From the NCBI GenBank assembly GCA_000434935.1, contig FR882187.1, positions 65,902 through 78,426 of the forward strand: 12,525 bases of DNA, in the 5' to 3' direction. Under the pieces are notes generated by a model. It saw only the letters and a program-made list of their open reading frames with translations. It searched no databases and was not told the DNA's origin. Positions 6,353 to 12,525 of the stretch are shown piece after piece. Source of the DNA: Bacteroides sp. CAG:709 (GTDB lineage Bacteria; Bacteroidota; Bacteroidia; Bacteroidales; UBA932). Numbering within the stretch: the first letter of the stretch is position 1; each line of letters opens with the position of its first letter. Both the position numbers and the translations under genes were made by a program.

Positions 6353-6465
6353 CATGAAGCTCACGGCCGGAGGCCGTGGGCCTTTTACATTTGAAGGCCT
6401 TGACAGGAGCGAGCTCCTGACGGCCTTCAAATGTAAAAGCCCGGCGCGATGCGCCGAGCTTCATG
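6353..6465. repeat. 113-bp inverted repeat able to fold as a four-way junction
   Basis: Nested pairings: outer stem CATGAAGCTC (6353-6362) with GAGCTTCATG (6456-6465); left side hairpin ACGGCC-gga-GGCCGT (6363-6377); long central stem with TTTTACATTTGAAGGCC (6383-6399) against its exact complement (6422-6438), extended by GGGC/GCCC after a one-base bulge, and capped by CAGGAGC/GCTCCTG (6404-6419); right side hairpin GGCGC-gat-GCGCC (6443-6455). The two side hairpins have different sequences but the same form, as expected if structure is conserved. It ends 7 bp from the tRNA-Ser 3' end. It may be a palindromic (REP- or MITE-like) element that also supplies terminators in both directions. Confidence 0.85.
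6435..6456 (-). terminator. Probable intrinsic terminator after tRNA-Ser
   Basis: On the minus strand, CGGCGC-ATC-GCGCCG (6-bp stem) is followed by GGC and then TTTT, 16 bp after the tRNA 3' end. It is one side hairpin of the large inverted repeat. The matching hairpin on the plus strand (6363-6377, followed by GGGCCTTTT) would act in the opposite direction. The T-run is short, so efficiency is uncertain. Confidence 0.5.
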
Positions 6466-6472
6466 ACGTTTG

Positions 6473-6560
6473 CGGAGAGGACGAGATTCGAACTCGTGGT
6501 ACGGTAAACCCGTACGTCAGTTTAGCAAACTGGTGGTTTCAGCCACTCACCCACCTCTCC
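6473..6560 (-). tRNA. tRNA-Ser, anticodon GCT
   Basis: An 88-nt class II tRNA with acceptor arms GGAGAGG (6554-6560) and CCTCTCC (6474-6480) plus discriminator G at 6473. The anticodon loop reads TTGCTAA, with anticodon GCT decoding AGC/AGU serine codons. The long variable arm (GTACGGG-TTTA-CCGTAC region) is typical of tRNA-Ser. The T arm contains GTTCGAATC. CCA is not encoded; the next bases are CAA. It has its own well-matched promoter upstream and a probable terminator within the adjacent inverted repeat. Confidence 0.97.
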
Positions 6561-6611
6561 GGAAATGCATTCCTTCGAGAGATTCGTTAACCGATTCTCC
6601 TGATAGGAATG

Positions 6612-6643
6612 CAAAGATAAAACGAATATTCGGTTTTGCCAAA
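6612..6643 (-). promoter_or_regulatory. tRNA-Ser promoter, TTTG / 20 bp / TATCTTTG
   Basis: On the minus strand a -33 TTTG (6640-6643) and a -7 TATCTTTG (6612-6619) are separated by exactly 20 bp, the standard Bacteroidota arrangement. The spacer holds the palindrome CGAATATTCG. Transcription would start near 6605, giving a precursor leader of about 45 nt. The -33 element lies only 9 bp past the S46 peptidase stop codon, so the tRNA is an independent unit. Confidence 0.8.
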
Positions 6644-6652
6644 AAATTTTGA

Positions 6653-8842
6653 CTACAATCCGAGTTCATCCAGGATTCGGCCCATTCCCGCATACTTGTC
6701 CAGAGTCCAGAGAATGTAGCGGATATCCACGCAGACGCACTTGTTGTAGCCCGGGGTGCAGTAGAGGTCACTCGCGAGAGACTCCTTGTTGCCGTCAAAT
6801 GCCAGACCGATGACCTGACCTGAGGCATTGAGGACAGGACTACCGGAATTGCCGCCTGTTATATCATTGTCAGTCAAGAAATTGACAGGAAGCGTGCCGG
6901 CAGGGGCGCCTGAAAGACCGGAGGCGGCTACATCTGAGTCGGCGCGGGACTTCTTGGATGCGGAAGGCATCGGGACAGCCCAGCGGCCACAGTCGCGTGA
7001 CCTCAACATTGACATAAACTCATCCGAAGGCTTGAAATCACGGTTCTTCGGGTCGTATTTTTCGAGGATGCCGTTCGAGGACGTCTGCCATGAACACCAG
7101 ACACCATCATTAGGCTCAAGCGGACCGACAGTACCGTAAGTAATTCTCATTGTGGAATTTGCATCAGGATACTGGGCGATGCCCTTGTCCGCACGCATCT
7201 CGTAGAGCGCCTGGACATAGCCATGATTGCAGCCGAGAATCTTGTTCCTGATATTCAAATCATTGCAGGCACTATTGAAATCCTGAATACTTACATCCGT
7301 GATGAAACGCGCCAGACGATCCTCCGCGAACTGCTGAGGAGACGTGAACTGCTGCGACTTCTCCACGGACGCAAACATTGTCCATCCCCAGATATAATCG
7401 ACCATTGCATCGTAATCGGTACCGAACTTCGCGACCAGCTCGCGCTGATAAGGACCGAAGTAAGACGGGTCAATGTGAGTGAGAAACTGCTCTGCAGCAT
7501 ATCTTACGAGGTCTTTTTCCACACGCGGGTCAGTCTCCTCCATGCCACGTTTCAAGTATCGGGACATCTTGGCGAAATCACCTCTGGCACTCTTCATGCG
7601 CATGATGGTGCGGCCGATAATCGTACCACGGAACATGGTTTCGCGGAAATACGCCTTGTCACGCTCTATCGCTTCCGTCTCGGCATACATTGACTTCAAA
7701 TCCTGAATAAGAGTCCCCCACTTGGCCTTGCGGTCGGGCGACGACTCGATCCACTCCTGCAGCTGCTTCTCCTCATTCTCCTTTATTTCCTTGACACCGA
7801 AGCGTTTAAGGCACATTGCCTCACCCTCCTGCATCTCACCTACATTGCTCAGGCCGAAGAAAGTATCAGAATACTTCAGCCAAATGGCAGGATCGGAATC
7901 CATCCAGCGTCGCATGATTTCCATCTGCCCGCGGCGGAGTTCATTGGTTATCGGCAACGACACACGCTCCTGATAATCAGTCTCCATTGAGCTGGAATAG
8001 CGGGAAGTGCGGCCAGGATAGCCGATCACCATGGCGAAATCACCAGGCTTGTAACCGGCAAGAGAAATTTCCAGTTTGCGGAGCGGTTTGAGCGGCACGT
8101 TCTTCTCGGAATATGCAGCAGGAGCCCCGTCAGGCGCGGTATAAACCCTGTACATGGCGAAATCGCATTTCTGCTGAGGCCACTCCCAGTTATCAGTATC
8201 GCCACCGAAAGAGGCGATGGAAACAGGAGGCGCAGCCACCAGACGCAAGTCCCTATACACATCATACAGAGCCATATAGTACTTTTCCCCTGCCCACATT
8301 GAACTCAAATATGCCTCTTTTCCCGTCTCCTTCTTGTACTTCTTTTCCATGACGGAACTTAGACGGCGCATGCCGCAAGGCTGGCCCTTGCAACGCAAGT
8401 CCTCACGAAGCGCAACGACTTCTGACGTGACATCCAGCACGCGCTTCAGGAAAAACACCTCCTTGTCAGGAATCGGCAACTCCTTGTCAGCCGTCGTCGC
8501 CCAATATCCGTCTTCCAGATAATTGTGCTCCGGCGTACTCAACGCGAAAACATCACCGTAGGCACAATGATGGTTCGTAATGAGCAATCCCTGATCGGAA
8601 ATGATGCTTCCGGTACAATAAAATCCCAGCGAAATGATGGCATCGGAGACCGCAGCCCCCGGCGCATCCGCGTTATAAATCTCACCTGCAGACAGTTTCA
8701 ATCCCCTATCCTGCATCTTCTTTTCCAATGCAGAATTGATGTCCTGAATCAGCCACATGCCTTCATCCGCCCTGGCTGCCGCCTGCCCCAGAATAATACC
8801 GGCCAGGGTCAATGCTGCCAGACAATGTCTTTTCATCTTCAT
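6653..8842 (-). CDS. S46 family serine dipeptidyl-peptidase, DPP7-like
   Basis: Periplasmic serine exopeptidase releasing dipeptides from peptide N termini. The 729-residue length fits DPP7/DPP11. A signal peptide (MKMKRH, hydrophobic core, probable cut after ARA at about 25) is present. Catalytic residues follow the S46 layout: His92 in TNHHC, Asp227 in the segment normally ending GDF (here CDF), Ser666 in GGNSGSPV. The N-terminus-binding GGDTDNW segment is at 213-219. The residue 18 after the catalytic Ser is Gly684 (AFDGN). Arg at this place marks Asp/Glu-specific DPP11, so Gly points to DPP7-like preference for hydrophobic side chains; this inference rests on recalled family knowledge. 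WPQQKCDF departs from the usual WPRHTGDF. Start 8842 is chosen for the signal peptide; ATG 8836 is also possible. It lies 77 bp after the ferredoxin gene and may be separately transcribed. Confidence 0.95.
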   Translation of the reverse strand: MKMKRHCLAALTLAGIILGQAAARADEGMWLIQDINSALEKKMQDRGLKLSAGEIYNADAPGAAVSDAIISLGFYCTGSIISDQGLLITNHHCAYGDVFALSTPEHNYLEDGYWATTADKELPIPDKEVFFLKRVLDVTSEVVALREDLRCKGQPCGMRRLSSVMEKKYKKETGKEAYLSSMWAGEKYYMALYDVYRDLRLVAAPPVSIASFGGDTDNWEWPQQKCDFAMYRVYTAPDGAPAAYSEKNVPLKPLRKLEISLAGYKPGDFAMVIGYPGRTSRYSSSMETDYQERVSLPITNELRRGQMEIMRRWMDSDPAIWLKYSDTFFGLSNVGEMQEGEAMCLKRFGVKEIKENEEKQLQEWIESSPDRKAKWGTLIQDLKSMYAETEAIERDKAYFRETMFRGTIIGRTIMRMKSARGDFAKMSRYLKRGMEETDPRVEKDLVRYAAEQFLTHIDPSYFGPYQRELVAKFGTDYDAMVDYIWGWTMFASVEKSQQFTSPQQFAEDRLARFITDVSIQDFNSACNDLNIRNKILGCNHGYVQALYEMRADKGIAQYPDANSTMRITYGTVGPLEPNDGVWCSWQTSSNGILEKYDPKNRDFKPSDEFMSMLRSRDCGRWAVPMPSASKKSRADSDVAASGLSGAPAGTLPVNFLTDNDITGGNSGSPVLNASGQVIGLAFDGNKESLASDLYCTPGYNKCVCVDIRYILWTLDKYAGMGRILDELGL

Positions 8843-8860
8843 ATTGTTTTTATAAGAACT

Positions 8861-8899
8861 TTAGCACTCCTCGGACAGAAAACATCCTAGGAATGCTAA
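8861..8899. repeat. Inverted repeat between the ferredoxin and S46 genes
   Basis: TTAGCACTCCT (8861-8871) pairs with AGGAATGCTAA (8889-8899), 10 of 11 bp, around a 17-bp loop. It sits in the 77-bp gap between two minus-strand genes, so it may act as a terminator or processing stem for the upstream unit, or as an operator for the S46 gene. There is no continuous T-run after it on the minus strand, which argues against a strong intrinsic terminator. No TAnnTTTG element was found in this gap. Confidence 0.45.
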
Positions 8900-8919
8900 T
8901 CCATTAATAATCAGCACCT

Positions 8920-10965
8920 CTAGCCAACGCCCTGAGTAACTTCTTCGAGAACAGAACCATGATACGGGACCTCCGTTCCCGGAGTCTTGAACTTCAATTT
9001 GGCATCCACTTCACGCACATCATCGGCAGCATAAGTGATGGTCCATTTATCCATATTCAGAAGTTCCCAGACACGGTCAGCCGTCATCGGAGCCGCATAT
9101 CTGATCATAAGCGTAGGCACCAGCTCCTTGTTGAGCTCAAGATATATACCTATGATGCCGTCATTTTTCGACAAATGATTGCTTACAAACGGAAGATTGC
9201 GCAGGATGATAGGCTTCTCGTAATTCGCATCAGCGATTTCATACACGAACTGCGGTTTGCCCTCAAACTCCTCAACCCTCTTCTTGAACTCTCCCTTGAA
9301 CGGCGTAAACATTTTATGGACAAACATTTCCGTAGAAATATAGCTCTCGCCGTCTTCCATATCCACGAACTTGAAGTTCACCGGAGTAGTCTTGGTACCG
9401 CCGCCGTGTACAGGCATCTCAAGTTCCTTCATGTTCACGATCTGCTTGAACCAAGCCTTGTCGAGATTCTCGGAAGGATCCATATAAACCCTGACGATGA
9501 GCGGACATGCAAACACGGACTCCAATCCATATATCTTCTTGCCAGTCAGACGCATCTGCAGACCAAGATAATTAAGGTCCAGCTTGTCATACATGTTTTC
9601 CGTCCTGATGGTCACCATCTTCACACTGTCGACAACCGCCGGATCCGGGGTATTCACACGGAACTTGGACGGCGTGAACACACTTTCCTGAATCTGCTCA
9701 GGAGTCGTGACTGACGGATCATAAGTAATCTCCGCCCTATGATGAGCCACGAATGTCTTCACGCCATACACGCCGCGGATTTTCTCCAGTTTGGCCTTGA
9801 ACGCCATGGAACTTCCATAGCACTTCACAGAACGCAATCCGGTCATCTCCATGGTCTCCAAAGCCGAAGGATCCACCAGCTGCTTCACGGTGCCGTCCTC
9901 CATTGTCTGCTCCAGGCCCCAGGTAACATTGATCGTAGGCAATTCATACTTGTCCCCGGCCCAGAAGCCGACAGCCACCAGCACGACGGCGATAGCCGCA
10001 GGCAGAACCACGTTGCCCAGATTTCTGCCGCCCTTCACGCACACGCCGGTATGGATAGCCTCCGTAGGACAAACCGCCGTGCACTCGCCGCAAAGCGTAC
10101 AATCCACGGACTTGACCGCCCCGTTCCTGCTGTTCGCTACATCGATTCCATAAGGACAATGCTTGTTGCAGATTCCGCAATGCGTACATTTCGCATCGTT
10201 CTTCATGATGTGCAGCACCTGAAGTTTCGGACGGCCGCAAAGTATCTCCAGAAGATATCCGGCAATACAGAACAGCGCCAGAAGAAGCCACCAAGGAACA
10301 TTGACACCCAAAAGTCCCAGCACGTAATAAGCCGCCGCAAGCACGACGATCCAGCCCCAGAACTTCAATGAATTCGAAATCGCTCCGAGCGGGCACAAGT
10401 ACCTGCACCAGAACATGTTGATCATGAATCCGCATATCAGGACCAATGCTACCGTCACAATGGACATCCACAGGGTGATTTCACCCTTGAATCCCGTCGC
10501 CACAGCGTAATACGGGTCCAGATTCTTGCAGAACAGCTCACTTGCAGTGGCCGTCATGTAGAAAATCCAGAACAGCAGCGCGTATTTGATGACGCGGAGG
10601 ACCTTGTCGGCAACGCTTCCGTTCTTTATTTCAATGCCCTGCCAACCGATGACATTGCGCAGCTTGACCAGAAGGTCCTGCACAGTGCCGAGCGGACAGA
10701 TATAACCGCAGAACAGCTTGCTGAAAAGCACGACAGAAGCCGCGAGGACAATACCCATGACTATCTGAACCATGCTCATGCTGCAAGGCAATGATCCTCT
10801 TACGAAGAATGTTGCCAATGCCTGAAGTCCGCCCATAGGGCAATATGCTTCAGGGTTGGCCGGGTTCTTACAAGGAATAAGCAAGAAACCGGCAATAGCG
10901 GCCAGAACACCCCACTGTAGGAGATACTTAGGCCAATTCTTTTTGATTGTTGATTGTTTAGCCAT
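8920..10965 (-). CDS. NapH/YccM-type membrane 4Fe-4S protein with HMA-like C-terminal extension
   Basis: Integral membrane electron-transfer protein, 681 residues. The N-terminal half has about six to seven hydrophobic segments (near 13-31, 63-82, 122-139, 164-186, 203-220, 224-241, 318-336). It carries two NapH-type CxxxCP loops (C86-C90 and C187-C191) and a YCPMGGLQAL motif near 41-50. Two classical [4Fe-4S] ferredoxin motifs follow: C260-C263-C266-C270 and C289-C292-C295-C299. After the last membrane segment, about 340 residues remain. Residues about 375-430 resemble a heavy-metal-associated (HMA) fold (LRSVKCYGSSMAFKAKLEKI, then GVYGVKTF and EITYDPS), but have one Cys instead of the CxxC metal site. 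The rest I do not recognise. Partner and substrate are unknown; a quinol or periplasmic redox role is plausible. It begins 19 bp after the M16 gene and is probably co-transcribed with it. Confidence 0.88.
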   Translation of the reverse strand: MAKQSTIKKNWPKYLLQWGVLAAIAGFLLIPCKNPANPEAYCPMGGLQALATFFVRGSLPCSMSMVQIVMGIVLAASVVLFSKLFCGYICPLGTVQDLLVKLRNVIGWQGIEIKNGSVADKVLRVIKYALLFWIFYMTATASELFCKNLDPYYAVATGFKGEITLWMSIVTVALVLICGFMINMFWCRYLCPLGAISNSLKFWGWIVVLAAAYYVLGLLGVNVPWWLLLALFCIAGYLLEILCGRPKLQVLHIMKNDAKCTHCGICNKHCPYGIDVANSRNGAVKSVDCTLCGECTAVCPTEAIHTGVCVKGGRNLGNVVLPAAIAVVLVAVGFWAGDKYELPTINVTWGLEQTMEDGTVKQLVDPSALETMEMTGLRSVKCYGSSMAFKAKLEKIRGVYGVKTFVAHHRAEITYDPSVTTPEQIQESVFTPSKFRVNTPDPAVVDSVKMVTIRTENMYDKLDLNYLGLQMRLTGKKIYGLESVFACPLIVRVYMDPSENLDKAWFKQIVNMKELEMPVHGGGTKTTPVNFKFVDMEDGESYISTEMFVHKMFTPFKGEFKKRVEEFEGKPQFVYEIADANYEKPIILRNLPFVSNHLSKNDGIIGIYLELNKELVPTLMIRYAAPMTADRVWELLNMDKWTITYAADDVREVDAKLKFKTPGTEVPYHGSVLEEVTQGVG

Positions 10966-10984
10966 TAACTTGTGTATTTATAAT

Positions 10985-12525
10985 TTATTCTTCATTAAGC
11001 ACTGACAACAGGCGTGCACCCTTGTTCGCCTTGCGTGCTGTCTTAAGGACGTCAGAAGCCGTCACTTCTGAAAGAGCCTGTATATAATCTTCATCCCAAA
11101 CTCCGGATGCCGCATGATCCTGAATAGACGCATTTCGCTTAACCACAGATATTTGACAATTCTTCTGGAGTTTAGTATAATACTTCATCAGATAGTTCTT
11201 CGCTGCAGACATTTCCTCGTCAGTCGGTCCGTTCTCACAGAAATCAGACAGCAACTCATATGCGTCATTCACAAGAGTATCTCGCAGTTCCGGTCTGGTT
11301 TCGAAATCCACAGATGACTGGACAAGACCTTTCTTCTCACGGAAAATAGAAGAACTGAAGCTTACGGAATAGGTTCCACCACGCTGCTCGCGAATCTGTG
11401 AAAGGCAACGCGCAGACATAATGTAATCCAAAACATCCACAGCACACAAGCTCCTCAAATCTGTCTTCACATTATACAGCCAGTTCACGCTGATCGTGGC
11501 TTTAGAGACTTTGGATGATGCCTTGAAAGTACGCACAAATTCATTGACCCCCTTATAAGAAGGAACTTTAGGCTGGACCTTCGCGAGCTTATGGGCATAT
11601 CCGGCAGGCATGGACGCCAAATACTTTTCGGCGAAAGCCGCGATTTCCTCTTTCGGCATCGAACTGCAGATATAGACATCCGTAGCACCGGCATCTCTGA
11701 TCTGGCGGGCATGAACATCCGCAAGCAGTTCCGGGGTCAATGCTCTTACGGCAGCGGAGTCGATCCTGCTGTACCACGGATGATTATTGTAGCAAACTTC
11801 GTTGAAGCCCTCACGGAATACCGATGAAGACGAACGAGGCTTACGCATAGATTCCACTGTCGCATCGATTGTGGTCTTCATAGTGCGGGCGTCAGAGAAA
11901 TACGGGTCTGTAACAAGCAGATTCAACACACTGAAGGCACGATCAGCTTTATCAGCAGCTACAGCCGTGGTAATCACAACATTAGAGGCCGAGAATGACA
12001 CCATGTACGGGATACCTTCGAACTGAGGGCTATTCATATTCTCCACCTTGTCAGATCCACGGATACCGAGATATTTTTCCATAAATTTCTCGGCAAATTT
12101 TTCTGCCGGAATATTATCAGGAGCGAAAGCACTCACACCTGTATTTACCACAAAATTCACCGAAAGCGCAGTCTTGGACTTCACGCCGTCTGCCGGTGTC
12201 CACCATACGCGCATACCGTTGGAGAGGGTCCAAAGCTCCGTTTGAGAACCCTTGACCGGCTGAGATTTAATTATTTTCCCCTTAGGAAGGTCAATGCTGA
12301 AGTCCACTTTCTTGAACTTGATAGCATCGAATGTCAAGTCTTTCTGGGCGCATTCGTGGATTCTTTCACGAATCTGCTGCTCAGAAGGTATCTCATGTCC
12401 ATCCTTCGGATTATAGAAATAAGAATATATCACCTCGCTTTCGGAGAACATCTTAGGGATATAATCGAGGATATCCTGCAGCTTCAAGGACGACATGATC
12501 TCCATCTTGATTTTCTGGAGTTCAG
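10985..12525 (-). CDS. M16 family peptidase, C-terminal half, 5' end outside window
   Basis: The frame is open through the right edge (codons before the first visible ATG at 12505 read ELQKIK), so the true start lies outside. About 513 residues are visible. They match the second half of a two-unit M16 peptidase of the PqqL/pitrilysin type: a linker helix region, then ELWTLSNGMRVWW beginning a new M16 domain, and IREQRGGTYSVSFS, the conserved Arg/Tyr substrate-binding segment of the C-terminal domain. No HxxEH is present, which is normal for this half; the zinc site should be in the missing N-terminal half. Such proteins in Bacteroidota are often about 900-950 residues and exported, but export cannot be judged here. 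It is followed after 19 bp by the ferredoxin gene and would be the upstream gene of that pair. Confidence 0.9.
   Translation of the reverse strand, partial: ELQKIKMEIMSSLKLQDILDYIPKMFSESEVIYSYFYNPKDGHEIPSEQQIRERIHECAQKDLTFDAIKFKKVDFSIDLPKGKIIKSQPVKGSQTELWTLSNGMRVWWTPADGVKSKTALSVNFVVNTGVSAFAPDNIPAEKFAEKFMEKYLGIRGSDKVENMNSPQFEGIPYMVSFSASNVVITTAVAADKADRAFSVLNLLVTDPYFSDARTMKTTIDATVESMRKPRSSSSVFREGFNEVCYNNHPWYSRIDSAAVRALTPELLADVHARQIRDAGATDVYICSSMPKEEIAAFAEKYLASMPAGYAHKLAKVQPKVPSYKGVNEFVRTFKASSKVSKATISVNWLYNVKTDLRSLCAVDVLDYIMSARCLSQIREQRGGTYSVSFSSSIFREKKGLVQSSVDFETRPELRDTLVNDAYELLSDFCENGPTDEEMSAAKNYLMKYYTKLQKNCQISVVKRNASIQDHAASGVWDEDYIQALSEVTASDVLKTARKANKGARLLSVLNEE

Noticed and set aside
5554..6472. 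Replication origin, dif site or insertion sequence remnant
   Set aside because: No DnaA-box cluster, no recognisable Xer dif core, and no transposase remnant or target-site duplication could be identified by eye.
6156..6590. Open frames on both strands over the tandem repeat and the large inverted repeat
   Set aside because: They translate palindromic DNA (FTFEG and AFKCK are the two arms in opposite sense) and one runs into the tRNA gene; not credible proteins.

Overview
The window looks like a chromosomal segment of a Bacteroidales bacterium (phylum Bacteroidota). Supporting signs are the TAnnTTTG/TTTG promoter elements, lipobox signal peptides, and the combination of an S46 dipeptidyl-peptidase, an M49 dipeptidyl-peptidase III, a C11 clostripain-like protease and a two-unit M16 peptidase. 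This set suggests a peptide-degrading, gut-type member. I cannot name a genus from sequence reading alone.

Layout from left to right. (1) The 5' part of a minus-strand gene for an acidic coiled-coil protein runs off the left edge (1-610). (2) A plus-strand thymidine kinase gene, tdk (736-1314), diverges from it. (3) A minus-strand block follows: a C11 lipoprotein protease (1330-2574), a XerD-type recombinase (2640-3551) and a DPP III lipoprotein (3553-5553). The DPP III stop and the xerD start are separated by one base. (4) A gene-free stretch of about 920 bp (5554-6472) is rich in structure. It holds a possible structured 5' leader for DPP III, two 84-bp direct repeats built from a smaller motif, a tandem 12-mer, adjacent hairpins and a 113-bp inverted repeat that can fold as a four-way junction. 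(5) tRNA-Ser(GCT) lies on the minus strand (6473-6560) with a well-matched promoter. (6) An S46 peptidase (6653-8842), a membrane polyferredoxin of the NapH type with a large C-terminal extension (8920-10965), and the C-terminal half of an M16 peptidase (10985-12525, running off the right edge) complete the window, all on the minus strand.

How the genes fit together. Four exported or probably exported peptidases of three catalytic types (Cys, Ser, metal) lie within 11.2 kb. The clostripain-like enzyme would cut proteins internally, usually after basic residues. The S46 and M49 enzymes remove dipeptides, and M16 enzymes degrade peptides. Together they suggest staged use of extracellular or periplasmic peptides. 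The membrane ferredoxin protein probably handles electrons and is not obviously part of peptide use. The M16 and ferredoxin genes are 19 bp apart and probably co-transcribed.

The least explained part is 5554-6472. No known riboswitch, insertion sequence or CRISPR could be recognised there. The repeats and inverted repeats are real sequence patterns, but any function given for them here is inference.
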